Notes: a model not told the origin generated them from the letters alone. A DNA stretch of 64,000 nt from Nostoc foliaceum FACHB-393 (GCF_014698505.1 NZ_JACJTD010000032.1:25598-89597), one strand, 5' to 3'. Shown: positions 25,427 to 33,916, numbered from the stretch's first letter. Numbers and translations: made by a program.

Positions 25427-26575
25427 ATGAAAATCAGAACTATCACAACAGGTATATCACTTCAATCTTTACGAGAACAGGAAAAAATTAGACAAGCGGC
25501 TGACTTTAATCAGCAAGCACAAATTGTATTTGAAAAACAAGGATATGAGGTACAAACAACGAGAATAGCCACTAATACCTGGGAAGAATATCTGCAAAAC
25601 TTGTCAACAATTGAAATTATCCATGAAATTAAAAATCTCGAACAACTTTGCCAAAGTCTGAATATCAGCTTCTTCAATATTGGTTATGCCAGCCAACCCG
25701 AAACCATAGAGATAATTCCAGATATTAACAAAAATACATCAATTATTTATTGCTCTAGCAAAATTGGCGATAGAGAAACTGGCATCAATTTTGAGAATGC
25801 TAGGGAATCGGCCAAAGCTATTAAACGTATTTCCCAAGAAAGTGAAAATGGCGATGGTAACTTTCGCTTTTGTACATGGGCAAACTGCCAGCCAGATATC
25901 CCATTTTTCCCTACTGCATACCATACAGGCAATACATCTTTCGCTATAGGTTTAGAATTAAGTGACTTGGTAATGCAAGTATTTTCTCAGGCTAATAATA
26001 TTACAACAGCAGAGCAGAACCTGCAATTATTTTTAGAATTGGAGTTAAATAAAATCGCAGTTATTGCTGATAAAATAGCTGATGAATTTGCCGTTAATTA
26101 TAAAGGAATTGATACTTCTCTAGCTCCATCTTTGGATAAGAAAAACAGCATTGCTTTTGCTTATGAAAAATTGATGAGTGGCAAGTTTGGGCATTCCGGA
26201 ACTCTAGCAATTTCTGGGATGTTGACTCGTGTGTTGAAAAGCGTATCAGTAAAAATCTGTGGCTACTCTGGGCTAATGCTTCCAGTTTGTGAAGATGTTG
26301 GATTAGCTACCAGAGCTAATGAGCAAACCTATGATATTACAAATTTATTATTATATTCAGCAGTTTGTGGCTGTGGACTGGATACAGTTCCAATTCCAGG
26401 TGATATAACAATAGAAAAAATTGCAGCTTTATTAATTGATATGGCAACTTTAGCCATCAAGTTAGATAAACCACTCTCAGCAAGATTATTTCCGATTCCA
26501 AATAAAAAAGCTGGGGAAATGACTACATTCAATTCCCCATATCTCGTAGATTGTAAAATATTTACAGTTGACTAA
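25427..26575 (+). CDS. DUF711 / UPF0210 family protein
   Basis: The 382-residue protein starts 'MKIRTITTGISLQSL', the typical opening of DUF711 proteins, and has the family blocks 'FGHSGTLAISGMLTRVLK', 'KICGYSGLMLPVCEDVGLA', 'CGCGLDTVPIPGD' and 'DKPLSARLFPIPNKKAGEMT'. The family is related to pyruvate formate-lyase-type folds, but no glycyl-radical motif can be identified here and the reaction is not established. Its stop codon is only 2 nt from the stop of a convergent 2OG-Fe dioxygenase gene. A short frame ending in a 4-nt overlap with its start is probably spurious. Confidence 0.8.
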   Translation: MKIRTITTGISLQSLREQEKIRQAADFNQQAQIVFEKQGYEVQTTRIATNTWEEYLQNLSTIEIIHEIKNLEQLCQSLNISFFNIGYASQPETIEIIPDINKNTSIIYCSSKIGDRETGINFENARESAKAIKRISQESENGDGNFRFCTWANCQPDIPFFPTAYHTGNTSFAIGLELSDLVMQVFSQANNITTAEQNLQLFLELELNKIAVIADKIADEFAVNYKGIDTSLAPSLDKKNSIAFAYEKLMSGKFGHSGTLAISGMLTRVLKSVSVKICGYSGLMLPVCEDVGLATRANEQTYDITNLLLYSAVCGCGLDTVPIPGDITIEKIAALLIDMATLAIKLDKPLSARLFPIPNKKAGEMTTFNSPYLVDCKIFTVD

Positions 26576-26577
26576 AA

Positions 26578-27246
26578 TTATTCTGAAAGTAAGCTGGGAG
26601 AAGTCAGCACAAAAACATCTCTACTTCCCTGAGCATCAATCTGTGGTTTTATAGGAGTGGTAAAGTGGAAAAAATCATGATCATTGACCAATAAAAGTTC
26701 TCCTGGATTTAGAACTTTGCTAAACACAGGCTTTTCTTTTTTGGCAGTATACAAATGTGTTTCTCCACCTTGAATATTATCTCTATCTACTGAGAATATG
26801 CCAATAAAATCAGTACCATCTTGATGTATGCCTTCAGGTGCTGGATTACCCAAATTATCTGGCGAACAAATAGTTCTTATTTGATGAATTCCGATTTCAG
26901 CTTCAGGATGAAGTTTACAAGAATCACTAAATGCTAAGACAAGATTTCTAAAAATATCAAGTTCTATGAGTGCATCATCTAATTCTGCAAACTCTCTTTT
27001 TATATCACCCACTAATGGATTATACTCTTTACTTTGCAAGAGGTAGCCATGAGGTAATTTGATTAACTTATTTCCAGAGACTGTGAACCGAGATAATCGT
27101 CTCGAACGATAGTTGCCTTTGATATAAGGGTCAATAGGCATATTACTAAAAAATGCCTTGAAACCTTCTGGATTGATCGAATTGACTTTTCTTAGAGTAA
27201 ACAGAAAAGCATATTCTAATTCCGTTGATGTCCACACTTTTTGCAT
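26578..27246 (-). CDS. 2-oxoglutarate/Fe(II)-dependent dioxygenase (2OG-Fe_Oxy_2 type)
   Basis: The protein, 222 residues from the chosen start, shows the Fe(II) facial triad: His141-Gln-Asp143 in 'PEGIHQDGTDFIGIF' and a distal His (His194, in 'DHDFFHFTTPI'). Arg209 in 'GSRDVFVL' is placed to bind 2-oxoglutarate. This resembles the family of free amino-acid hydroxylases such as isoleucine dioxygenase. The start at 27246 is chosen because a perfect AAGGAGGT lies 7 nt upstream; an ATG 21 nt earlier would put that site inside the gene. The substrate is unknown. Confidence 0.8.
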   Translation of the reverse strand: MQKVWTSTELEYAFLFTLRKVNSINPEGFKAFFSNMPIDPYIKGNYRSRRLSRFTVSGNKLIKLPHGYLLQSKEYNPLVGDIKREFAELDDALIELDIFRNLVLAFSDSCKLHPEAEIGIHQIRTICSPDNLGNPAPEGIHQDGTDFIGIFSVDRDNIQGGETHLYTAKKEKPVFSKVLNPGELLLVNDHDFFHFTTPIKPQIDAQGSRDVFVLTSPSLLSE

Positions 27247-27507
27247 AGGATTTACCTCCTTGCACATTGAAATTCTCCCGGATTTTTTATGGGAGACTTA
27301 TAACACTTAGTATATGCTACTTTTTATTAATATGTTGTAAATTTAACTACAAAATTTGACACTTTGTGATATATAAAGTTACTCAAATTCTGTCACAGGG
27401 CGGAGTAATATTCATGGGTGTATGAGTAGCAGCTGAAAAGATTTGCTGATGGGGGTTCGGTTGCTAAGGAATCGACGTATATTTACTAGCAGCAACAAGG
27501 TTTTATA

Positions 27508-28233
27508 ATGATTGACTGGCTTTACCGTTACCCACCTTTGTATCCCGGTGTTTTACTCAAGCGCTACAAGCGGTTTTTTGCTGATGTTCAACTTACTTCT
27601 GGCGAAATAGTGACAGCACACTGTCCTAATACAGGGCCAATGACTGGAGTCTCGACTCCTCAAAGTGCGGTACAGCTTTCCAAAAGTGATAATCTTAACC
27701 GCAAATTGGCTTACACTTTGGAACTAATTCAGGTACATGACAACGAGCCGACTTGGGTAGGTATAAATACTTTTTTGCCCAATCGAGTGGTAAAGCTAGC
27801 TTTGGCGAAACATCTTTTTCCAGAATTGGGTGAGTATAGCCAAATAAAGGGCGAGGTGGTTTATGGGCTAGATAAAAAAAGTCGAGTGGATTTTTTCTTA
27901 ACGGGGAGTGATCAGGAACGCCCGATTTATTTAGAAGTGAAAAATACAACTTTGTCTGAGGAGAGATTAGCCTTATTTCCCGACACGGAAACTATAAGAG
28001 GACAGAAGCATTTGCGAGAACTAATGGCGCTGCTACCTCTAACTCGTGCGGTGATGCTTTATTTTATCAATCGCGGTGATTGTACCGAGTTTTCTCCTGG
28101 CGATCGCACAGATCCTGTATATGGTAAATTATTACGGGATGCGATCGCTCTTGGTTTAGAAGTTTTACCTTGTCGTTTTGACATTTCCCCCGAAGGTATC
28201 CGTTATTTGGGTTTGGCAAAACTAAAAATTTGA
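27508..28233 (+). CDS. sfsA: SfsA family nuclease-like protein
   Basis: The 241-residue protein matches SfsA throughout: 'YPPLYPGVLLKRYKRFFADV' at the N-terminus, 'VTAHCPNTGPMTGVSTP', and 'RVDFFLTG...PIYLEVKNTTL', which carries the D...ExK signature of restriction-nuclease folds. It ends with 'AVMLYFINRGDCTEFSPGD'. SfsA was named for sugar-fermentation stimulation in E. coli. The nuclease fold and DNA-binding N-terminus suggest a nucleic-acid role that remains unclear. An intrinsic terminator follows. Confidence 0.93.
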   Translation: MIDWLYRYPPLYPGVLLKRYKRFFADVQLTSGEIVTAHCPNTGPMTGVSTPQSAVQLSKSDNLNRKLAYTLELIQVHDNEPTWVGINTFLPNRVVKLALAKHLFPELGEYSQIKGEVVYGLDKKSRVDFFLTGSDQERPIYLEVKNTTLSEERLALFPDTETIRGQKHLRELMALLPLTRAVMLYFINRGDCTEFSPGDRTDPVYGKLLRDAIALGLEVLPCRFDISPEGIRYLGLAKLKI

Positions 28234-28286
28234 TTACACCTAATTAGAGACTAGCAATTGCAACATCTCTACACCCATAAAACAAT

Positions 28287-28317
28287 AAATCCATCTAGAC
28301 AGTATCTAGATGGATTT
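28287..28317. terminator. perfect 13-bp hairpin between convergent genes
   Basis: AAATCCATCTAGA and TCTAGATGGATTT enclose a 5-nt loop, about 55 nt after the sfsA stop codon and 105 nt from the end of the fasciclin gene. It can act in both directions. Confidence 0.7.
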
Positions 28318-28422
28318 GTTGGTAGTTGGTGTTAGCTAAAAAACATCCAACCAGACTGTAATGGAGAAACGACTATAGTTAGTTACCGCCCCAAAAATAG
28401 CATTCGCTATTCTGACGTTTGC

Positions 28423-28824
28423 TTATGCAGGGATCAAAACTGTGTCAATTACGTGGATGACACCGTTATCAGCAGCAACATCTGCTGCTGCAACTGTTGC
28501 ATCATTGATTTTAACGCCATTAGAAGCGTCAATTTTTACATCTGAACCTTCAACTGTTTTAGCTGTCTTCAGTTTAGCTACATCAGCAGCTAGTACCTTC
28601 CCTGAGACTACATGATAGGTCAAAATTTTCTTGAGCTTTGGAATATCTTTCAGTAATGCGTCTACTGTACCTGCTGGAAGCTTATTAAATGCTTCATCAG
28701 TAGGTGCGAAGACGGTAAATGGCCCATCACTTTTCAGTGTATCTTCTAGACCAGCCGCTTGGATTGCTGCAACTAGTGTCTTGAAAGAACCATTATTAGT
28801 GGCAGTATCAATTATGTTGGCCAT
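28423..28824 (-). CDS. fasciclin (FAS1) domain protein
   Basis: The 133 residues form one complete FAS1 domain: 'NIIDTATNNGSFKTLVAAIQ', 'GPFTVFAPTDEAFNKLP' (H1 box), 'LKKILTYHVVSGKVLAADV' and 'NGVIHVIDTVLIP' (H2 box). FAS1 domains mediate adhesion or matrix binding. No signal peptide is visible, so the protein may be cytosolic or exported by an unusual route, as seen for many short cyanobacterial FAS1 proteins. It appears to be monocistronic, with a long AT-rich upstream region. Confidence 0.93.
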   Translation of the reverse strand: MANIIDTATNNGSFKTLVAAIQAAGLEDTLKSDGPFTVFAPTDEAFNKLPAGTVDALLKDIPKLKKILTYHVVSGKVLAADVAKLKTAKTVEGSDVKIDASNGVKINDATVAAADVAADNGVIHVIDTVLIPA

Positions 28825-29679
28825 GTGCTTTACCTAGTTCTGTGTAACTTGTTACAAATCTAAACTATTTGTTTAATAAAATCTATCTATCGTTGGGCGT
28901 AGGTCAAATCAAATTTTTTATTGGTATCATAAAAGATTGTATATATTTTTATACAAATAAAGAATTATACGTACATTGTCTGGGCGAATGAGTTGCAAAT
29001 ACTCCTGGATGCGGCTGTTAACTAGTATCAATACAGCACTCTTTTTACCAAAAAGTCAGTTAAATAGATAAATAGAACTATTTAGTTGGTATAAATATGA
29101 TTTTAGATATTTAGGAAACATCTGGTTGTTTTAGAGAAAAACCTATGCCCCACGGGCAATACAGGTATTTGTTAAGTTTTAGCTGCGCTTGCGATCGCTT
29201 TTTGCCAAGATTTATTAACCAAAAAAGTTGGTAATAAACCTATTTGTAATGAATATTATTTCATCACTAAATACATTTAACTTTTTATCTATGTAACTAT
29301 ACTTGCAAAATATAAACGGCTTATCACATTAATGCTTTTAGCAATTGTGCTCAAATACGATGCAAATAGGGCAATTTTTAATTAACATCAAAAACATCCC
29401 TTCAAAAACGAGAAGTTTACCTCTGCAATTGTCAATATTTTTTGACACTACTAGCATTCAACTTTCAGATAATGTTTGGCTTAATGTCATAAAAACAATA
29501 TAGAGGTATTGGCAAATACAGTAGCCCTAAATCGATTGTGAGAAAATAATAAGGTTGTGAATGTCACTAAGTGTTGGGTGCAAAATGTGGAGACGTTCGC
29601 TAACTGAATTGAACGAAGCCTATCGAAAACTTCGTGAAATCAAAAGCGCATTTACACACAAACTTATAAGGTAATTAAA
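28825..29679. other. long AT-rich spacer, no gene recognised
   Basis: This 855-nt spacer separates two divergent genes. It contains HIP1 sites and short AT-rich hairpins. A 29-codon frame at 29585-29674 ends 5 nt before the next gene, but has no recognisable features. Promoters for both flanking genes must lie here; no confident -10/-35 pair was identified. Confidence 0.4.
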
Positions 29680-30090
29680 ATGACTTACGATTCAGAAGAT
29701 GTGCAAAAAATCCTTCAAATAGCGCTCACTCGTAAACAGGAAGGTGAATTTTCACGAGAACAGCTTGTAGAAATGGCATCTGAGTTAGGCATTTCTTCTG
29801 ATATTTTAGAAACAACCGAAAAAAAGTGGTTAGCTCAACAAGAAGAGGAACGTTCACGGCACACATTTAATACTTTCCGACGCAAAGCCTTTTGGACACA
29901 ATTTATTTCCTTCCTAGCGGTAAATTCCTTTCTCATTCTCTTGAATTTAATAACCAGTCCTAGTTATTTTTGGGCTATCTTCCCAGTATTAGGATGGGGG
30001 TTAGGACTATTTTTTCATTGGTGGAGTGTTTATCAGACTAAATCAGAGAATTACGAGATAGCCTTTCAGAAATGGCGTGCAAAAATTTAA
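29680..30090 (+). CDS. 2TM-domain small membrane protein
   Basis: The 136-residue protein has a soluble N-terminal helical part ('DVQKILQIALTRKQEGEFSR') ending in a coiled-coil-like stretch. It is followed by two adjacent hydrophobic helices ('FISFLAVNSFLILLNLI' and 'YFWAIFPVLGWGLGLFFHWW') and a basic tail. This matches the 2TM domain found alone or fused to kinases in many bacteria. Function is unknown. A weak purine-rich stretch (AAGGTAATTAAA) precedes the ATG. Confidence 0.75.
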   Translation: MTYDSEDVQKILQIALTRKQEGEFSREQLVEMASELGISSDILETTEKKWLAQQEEERSRHTFNTFRRKAFWTQFISFLAVNSFLILLNLITSPSYFWAIFPVLGWGLGLFFHWWSVYQTKSENYEIAFQKWRAKI

Positions 30091-30141
30091 CTTCTATTGA
30101 CTTTTAAGAATGGAAATGCGAAGGAGATGCTTTAACTTTTA

Positions 30142-30230
30142 TAGCGGTTCCTATTCAGATGCGGTACAAAATTACATCACGAAATGTAGGGGCACGGCAC
30201 TGCCCCTACGGGTGTACCTCACGTAAACAA
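30142..30230. repeat. dispersed hairpin repeat, copy B (inverted relative to copy A)
   Basis: Read in reverse this stretch reproduces copy A at 23776-23875: GTTTACGTGAGGTACACCC, a GTAGGGGC... hairpin, then GTGATGTAATTTTGTACCGC. Its core hairpin is 5 nt shorter. It lies in a 340-nt spacer that is otherwise unremarkable apart from a HIP1 site. Confidence 0.75.
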
Positions 30231-30432
30231 TCAGGTTTTGGTTGTCAGTATACTTTGCAAAACTGAAGTTGGATTCCTATAATTTTTTGGGGCGATCGCT
30301 TCACTAGTCACTGTGGCGGAAGTTTGCCTACCTTTAACAAAGGGATTTTGCCCCTTGTTAAGCTCCAAGCCTTGTTAATTGAGATGGTAGGTGGATTTAT
30401 GCTGTGCTTCACTAGTGGGAGTGATCTTTCAC

Positions 30433-30741
30433 CTAGAAATGGAGAAATTTCCGTACTTGATACTCTGCTGACTCCACTATTGGAGAGGATTCTCCTAGTA
30501 GTTGGATAAATTTGTCTTCAATAGTCGGCAAATCTGCTTGGGGCAAGGCTTTCAACTGCTCCAGTGTCGCCCAACGAATCATGAGGATAACTTCTGTGTG
30601 GTCATTGGGGCTTATCCAAACCTTTTTACCGAGAAATTTAGGATATTCAGCCAGCGCTATTGTCCAAATTTGCGTGTCCTTTTAGATAAAATTTTCCCTT
30701 AAATTTGGGGCAACCTTAAACTTGAGTCGTTCTATAAGCAC
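30433..30741 (-). pseudogene. TIGR03792-like (antibiotic-monooxygenase-fold) protein with an in-frame stop
   Basis: Reading the minus strand from a GTG at 30741 gives a continuous 103-codon frame interrupted only at codon 20 (TAA, 30682-30684). Before it the translation is (M)LIERLKFKVAPNLRENFI. After it come 'KDTQIWTIALAEYPKFLGKK', 'VWISPNDHTEVILMIRWATL' and 'SPIVESAEYQVRKFLHF'. This matches a small cyanobacterial family related to antibiotic-biosynthesis monooxygenases, where the stop position normally holds Gln. A single CAA-to-TAA change explains it. The rest is unshifted, so inactivation is recent or the stop is a sequencing error. Confidence 0.65.
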
Positions 30742-30782
30742 ACCCTGTGATCTCTGTGTTTGCTAATTTGCCAAAATAGAGA

Positions 30783-30827
30783 TGTAGGCAATCAAGCTAC
30801 GCTTTTAACATAGCTTGATTGCCTACA
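30783..30827. promoter_or_regulatory. perfect 17-bp hairpin in the leader of the phasin-like gene
   Basis: TGTAGGCAATCAAGCTA (30783-30799) and its exact complement (30811-30827) enclose an 11-nt loop, 49 nt before the phasin-like ATG. It could be a terminator of upstream transcription, a leader structure or a small repeat. Confidence 0.5.
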
Positions 30828-30875
30828 CTCAGGAGCAAGGATCGGCTGGTTTGAAACAAGTAAGAGGAAGGGAGT

Positions 30876-31199
30876 ATGGACAGCAACAACTGGTTGCAAC
30901 AGCTAATGATGGTGGGTCTTGGCACAACGTCTTTAGTAGCAGAAAAACTACGCCAAGTCAGCGATGATTTAGTTAAAGACGGTAAGCTCAATCCTGAGCA
31001 AGCCAAGGCAGTTATAGATGATATTGCCCAGCAGTTAAAGTCGGAGCAGGGAAACTTCGATGTCCAAATGCAACGGCAAATGCGAAATATGATGCAAGAT
31101 TTGGGGGTAGCTCGTCAGTCGGAAGTGGACGAACTGCGCGGTAGAATTGATCGTTTAGAGCGTCAATTGCGCGATTTGGAAAATAAGCTTTGGCGTTAG
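30876..31199 (+). CDS. phasin-like protein
   Basis: The 107-residue, largely helical protein opens with 'NWLQQLMMVGLGTTSLVAEK', continues with 'LVKDGKLNPEQAKAVIDDIA' and ends with a heptad coiled coil ('EVDELRGRIDRLERQLRDLE'). The pattern of a short amphipathic helix, an 'LVKDGKL' segment and a C-terminal coiled coil is that of phasin-like proteins linked to polyhydroxyalkanoate granules in other bacteria. Whether this organism makes such granules cannot be told here. AGGAAGGGAGT upstream supplies a ribosome-binding site. Confidence 0.7.
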   Translation: MDSNNWLQQLMMVGLGTTSLVAEKLRQVSDDLVKDGKLNPEQAKAVIDDIAQQLKSEQGNFDVQMQRQMRNMMQDLGVARQSEVDELRGRIDRLERQLRDLENKLWR

Positions 31200-31277
31200 G
31201 ATGTCCTTTCTGATTTAAACTAAATGTGTCCTGTTGGTAATCTTTTTGCCAGGATACCTAAGTAAGGAGAACTGATT

Positions 31278-31799
31278 TTGAAACCAATTTTCCTCAGCGT
31301 GGCGTTCATGCTGGTGTGTGTTGTGCTTTTGGCTGTGGGGCAAGTAGGCAGTAAACAGAATACTGCCATTGCTGCCCAGTTAACGCAAACGCCGCCAGCG
31401 CCCACAACTGTAACTGAAAATAATACTCTAATTGCGAGCAATACTATGTCTAAAGCTGATGCCGTAACCACCCCCTCTGGATTGAAGTATGTCGAGTTAA
31501 AAGAGGGGACTGGTGCGACTCCTCAACCTGGACAAACGGTTGAAGTTCACTATGTCGGCACTCTAGAAGATGGTACTAAGTTTGATAGTTCACGCGATCG
31601 CGGCCAACCCTTCAGCTTTAAAATTGGCGTTGGACAGGTAATCAAAGGTTGGGATGAAGGACTTAGCACTATGAAGGTAGGCGGTCGTCGTCAGTTAATC
31701 ATCCCCTCAGAGTTAGGTTATGGCGCTCGTGGTGCCGGTGGCGTGATTCCACCCAACGCAACTCTGCTGTTTGATGTGGAATTACTCGGAGTTAAGTAG
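31278..31799 (+). CDS. FKBP-type peptidyl-prolyl cis-trans isomerase, exported
   Basis: The 173-residue protein has a hydrophobic signal/anchor segment at residues ~4-20 ('IFLSVAFMLVCVVLLAVG') and a linker rich in Thr/Pro. A single complete FKBP domain follows: 'TPSGLKYVELKEGTGATPQP', 'VEVHYVGTLEDGTKFDSSRD', 'GQVIKGWDEGLSTMKVGGRR' and 'IPPNATLLFDVELL'. It would help fold proteins in the periplasm or thylakoid lumen. The start is a TTG with AAGGAGA 7 nt upstream. The gene is convergent with dnaB. Confidence 0.92.
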   Translation: MKPIFLSVAFMLVCVVLLAVGQVGSKQNTAIAAQLTQTPPAPTTVTENNTLIASNTMSKADAVTTPSGLKYVELKEGTGATPQPGQTVEVHYVGTLEDGTKFDSSRDRGQPFSFKIGVGQVIKGWDEGLSTMKVGGRRQLIIPSELGYGARGAGGVIPPNATLLFDVELLGVK

Positions 31800-31813
31800 G
31801 GATTAGAGACTGG

Positions 31814-31842
31814 GGAATTGGGCATTAGTTTTTCCCAATTCC
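31814..31842. terminator. hairpin between FKBP gene and dnaB
   Basis: GGAATTGGG (31814-31822) and CCCAATTCC (31834-31842) form a perfect stem around a T-rich loop in the 61-nt space between convergent stop codons. Confidence 0.55.
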
Positions 31843-31860
31843 TAGCCCCCAATTCAATAG

Positions 31861-33204
31861 CTAAATTTTTAAATTTTGAAACTTTGTAAACTGTGGATTA
31901 AACAAAAGTTTCGCAGTACCTGTAGGCCCGTTGCGGTGTTTCGCTATAATTACTTCTGCAATGCCGCGATCGGGAGTATCAGGAGAATAATATTCATCGC
32001 GGTACAACATTATTACTAAATCCGCATCTTGTTCAATACTTCCACTTTCTCTCAAATCAGATAACATTGGACGCTTGTTAGTACGTGCTTCCACCCCTCG
32101 GCTCAACTGAGATAAAGCAATAACTGGTACAGACAATTCACGCGCTAAACCTTTGAGTTGACGTGTAATTTTTGATAATTCTTGAACGCGATTATCGCCT
32201 GCTCCTTCCATCAATTGCAAGTAATCTATTACAATTAATCCTAATTCAGTTCCAACTTCCGCTTGCAGTCTTCTTGCCTGACTACGCATTTGTGTAACTG
32301 TAATATTCGGCGTGTCGTCAATATAAATTGGCATCTCGGAAAGGATACCAATAGCACGGCTTAAAGGTTCCCACTGTGTTTGACTGAGGCGACCAGTTCG
32401 CAGATAACTACTTTCAATTTGCGCTTCGCTAGCTAATAGTCGTTGCGTCAATTGCTCTTTTGACATTTCCAAGCTGAAGACAGCAACTGGTAATTTATAA
32501 GAAGCAGCGATGTTATGAGCAAGGTTCAAGCAAAAGGCCGTTTTCCCCATTGATGGCCTGCCCGCGACAATAATCAAATCGGAACGTTGAAAGCCGCTGG
32601 TCATCGCATCTAAATCGTAAAATCCGCAGGGAATACCAGGTAAAGCGATGCCTTGATTTCGATCCTCAATATCCTGGAAATTATTAATTAGAGTATCAGA
32701 AATATGAACTAAACCTGATTGAGGACGTTCTTGAGTTACGCCGAATACTTTCTGTTCTGCCTGATCTAAAACCTGTGGTAACTCGGTTTCTGTCTCGTAA
32801 CCAAGATGTACAATTTCATTGCCAGCTTTAATTAACTGTCGCCGCAGGTATTTTTCCATCACTAACCCTGCTAAGGCGTCAATGTTTACGGCTGACACTG
32901 TACGATCTACCAGAGTTGCTAACTTATTTCTGCCACCAATGCGGGCAAGGATCTCATGGTCAGTCAGCCAACTTGTGACTGAGAGTAAATCTGTGGGTTT
33001 ACCTTGGGCGTGGAGCCTCACAGCTGCTTGATAAATATCTTTGTGAGCGCTAATGTAAAAAGCTTCGGGAAGGAGGCGATCGCTAACTCGACTAATCGCT
33101 TCTGGATCTAGTAAAATACCACCCAAAATCGCTTCTTCCGCCTCAATATTTTGTGGTGGGAGGCGATTGCTACCATCGCCTTGAAAACTCAGTTCTTCAG
33201 CCAT
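31861..33204 (-). CDS. dnaB: replicative DNA helicase
   Basis: DnaB is the hexameric 5'-3' helicase at the replication fork. The N-terminal primase-interacting domain ('PPQNIEAEEAILGGILLDPE') and the RecA-like motor are both complete, with Walker A AGRPSMGKTA, Walker B 'LGLIVIDYLQLM', and the conserved 'SDLRESGSIEQDADLVIMLY' and 'KHRNGPTG' near the end. The 447-residue length is normal. There is no intein insertion, although cyanobacterial dnaB genes often carry one. rplI lies 84 nt upstream on the same strand, a common pairing. Confidence 0.97.
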   Translation of the reverse strand: MAEELSFQGDGSNRLPPQNIEAEEAILGGILLDPEAISRVSDRLLPEAFYISAHKDIYQAAVRLHAQGKPTDLLSVTSWLTDHEILARIGGRNKLATLVDRTVSAVNIDALAGLVMEKYLRRQLIKAGNEIVHLGYETETELPQVLDQAEQKVFGVTQERPQSGLVHISDTLINNFQDIEDRNQGIALPGIPCGFYDLDAMTSGFQRSDLIIVAGRPSMGKTAFCLNLAHNIAASYKLPVAVFSLEMSKEQLTQRLLASEAQIESSYLRTGRLSQTQWEPLSRAIGILSEMPIYIDDTPNITVTQMRSQARRLQAEVGTELGLIVIDYLQLMEGAGDNRVQELSKITRQLKGLARELSVPVIALSQLSRGVEARTNKRPMLSDLRESGSIEQDADLVIMLYRDEYYSPDTPDRGIAEVIIAKHRNGPTGTAKLLFNPQFTKFQNLKI

Positions 33205-33240
33205 AAACGATTTTAGTTTTGAGATGAAAGCTAGTTAGGA

Positions 33241-33268
33241 GTACAGACGTGATTAATCGCGTCTGTAC
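33241..33268. repeat. dispersed 28-bp palindrome, copy 3
   Basis: GTACAGACGTGATT followed by AATCGCGTCTGTAC is almost a perfect palindrome. It lies between rplI and dnaB, within the likely transcript, so it would form a hairpin in the mRNA. Other copies are at 2420-2447 and 11965-11990. Confidence 0.8.
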
Positions 33269-33288
33269 AAAAGTTAGCCTGCTGTCTC

Positions 33289-33747
33289 CTAGCTAGCGAC
33301 GACTTGAATATCGACTTGTGCCGTTACTTCCAAATACAGCTTGATTTCAGCTTGATAAGTACCAAGGTGGTTAATATCGGGGATGGTAATTCCACGCCGA
33401 TCGATTTCTTGACCGGTGGCTGCCTTAATTGCATCTGCAACATCTTGGGTGGTGATAGTACCGAAAATTGCTTCGTTTTCACCAACTGGCTTGGCAATTG
33501 TCAAGCTGCCAACTTTTTCTAAAGATTCTTTTTGCTCAAGAGCTTGTTGTCTAAGTTCTAATTGCCGTTGACGCTCTTGCTCACGACGGCGTTCTACTTG
33601 CTTGAGAATACCAGGAGTGGCATTAGTTGCCAATTTCTGGGGAATCAGATAATTACGAGCGTAGCCAGGAGCTACTTCCACTAAGTCGCCAGATTTTCCC
33701 AGCTTGCTGATATCCTGATTTAAAACTAACTGTACGCGTTTCGCCAT
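33289..33747 (-). CDS. rplI: 50S ribosomal protein L9
   Basis: The 152-residue protein shows the L9 N-terminal domain 'VQLVLNQDISKLGKSGDLVE' and 'VAPGYARNYLIPQKLA'. A long charged connecting helix rich in Arg, Gln and Glu follows, then the C-terminal domain with 'GSLTIAKPVGENEAIFGTIT'. L9 binds 23S rRNA domain V at the base of the L1 stalk. It is followed by dnaB on the same strand, with a palindromic repeat between. Confidence 0.97.
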   Translation of the reverse strand: MAKRVQLVLNQDISKLGKSGDLVEVAPGYARNYLIPQKLATNATPGILKQVERRREQERQRQLELRQQALEQKESLEKVGSLTIAKPVGENEAIFGTITTQDVADAIKAATGQEIDRRGITIPDINHLGTYQAEIKLYLEVTAQVDIQVVAS

Positions 33748-33916
33748 CGTTTTTCCTGTAAAATCTGATTAATTTGGGTTTGGGTAGGATAGCTCACAAT
33801 GTCAATGCTGTATTCCAAGCTTCTTTACCTATACCCTAAAGCTTACAGATCGTAGCGAAAGGAAGGGTGCGATCGCAACTATTAGCGCTAGAAAATTGAT
33901 AGGGAATGCTCAATGC

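Noticed and set aside
25206..25430. 74-codon frame overlapping the DUF711 start by 4 nt
   Set aside because: It needs a TTG start, has no ribosome-binding site or recognisable family, and lies in the promoter space between divergent genes.
29585..29674. 29-codon frame ending 5 nt before the 2TM gene
   Set aside because: No ribosome-binding site or conserved feature; likely chance, though a leader peptide cannot be excluded.
30502..30702. 66-codon plus-strand frame
   Set aside because: It is the antisense shadow of the nonsense-disrupted monooxygenase-like pseudogene on the minus strand.
31861..33204. Possible intein in dnaB
   Set aside because: The motor domain is continuous at normal length with no insertion at the P-loop.
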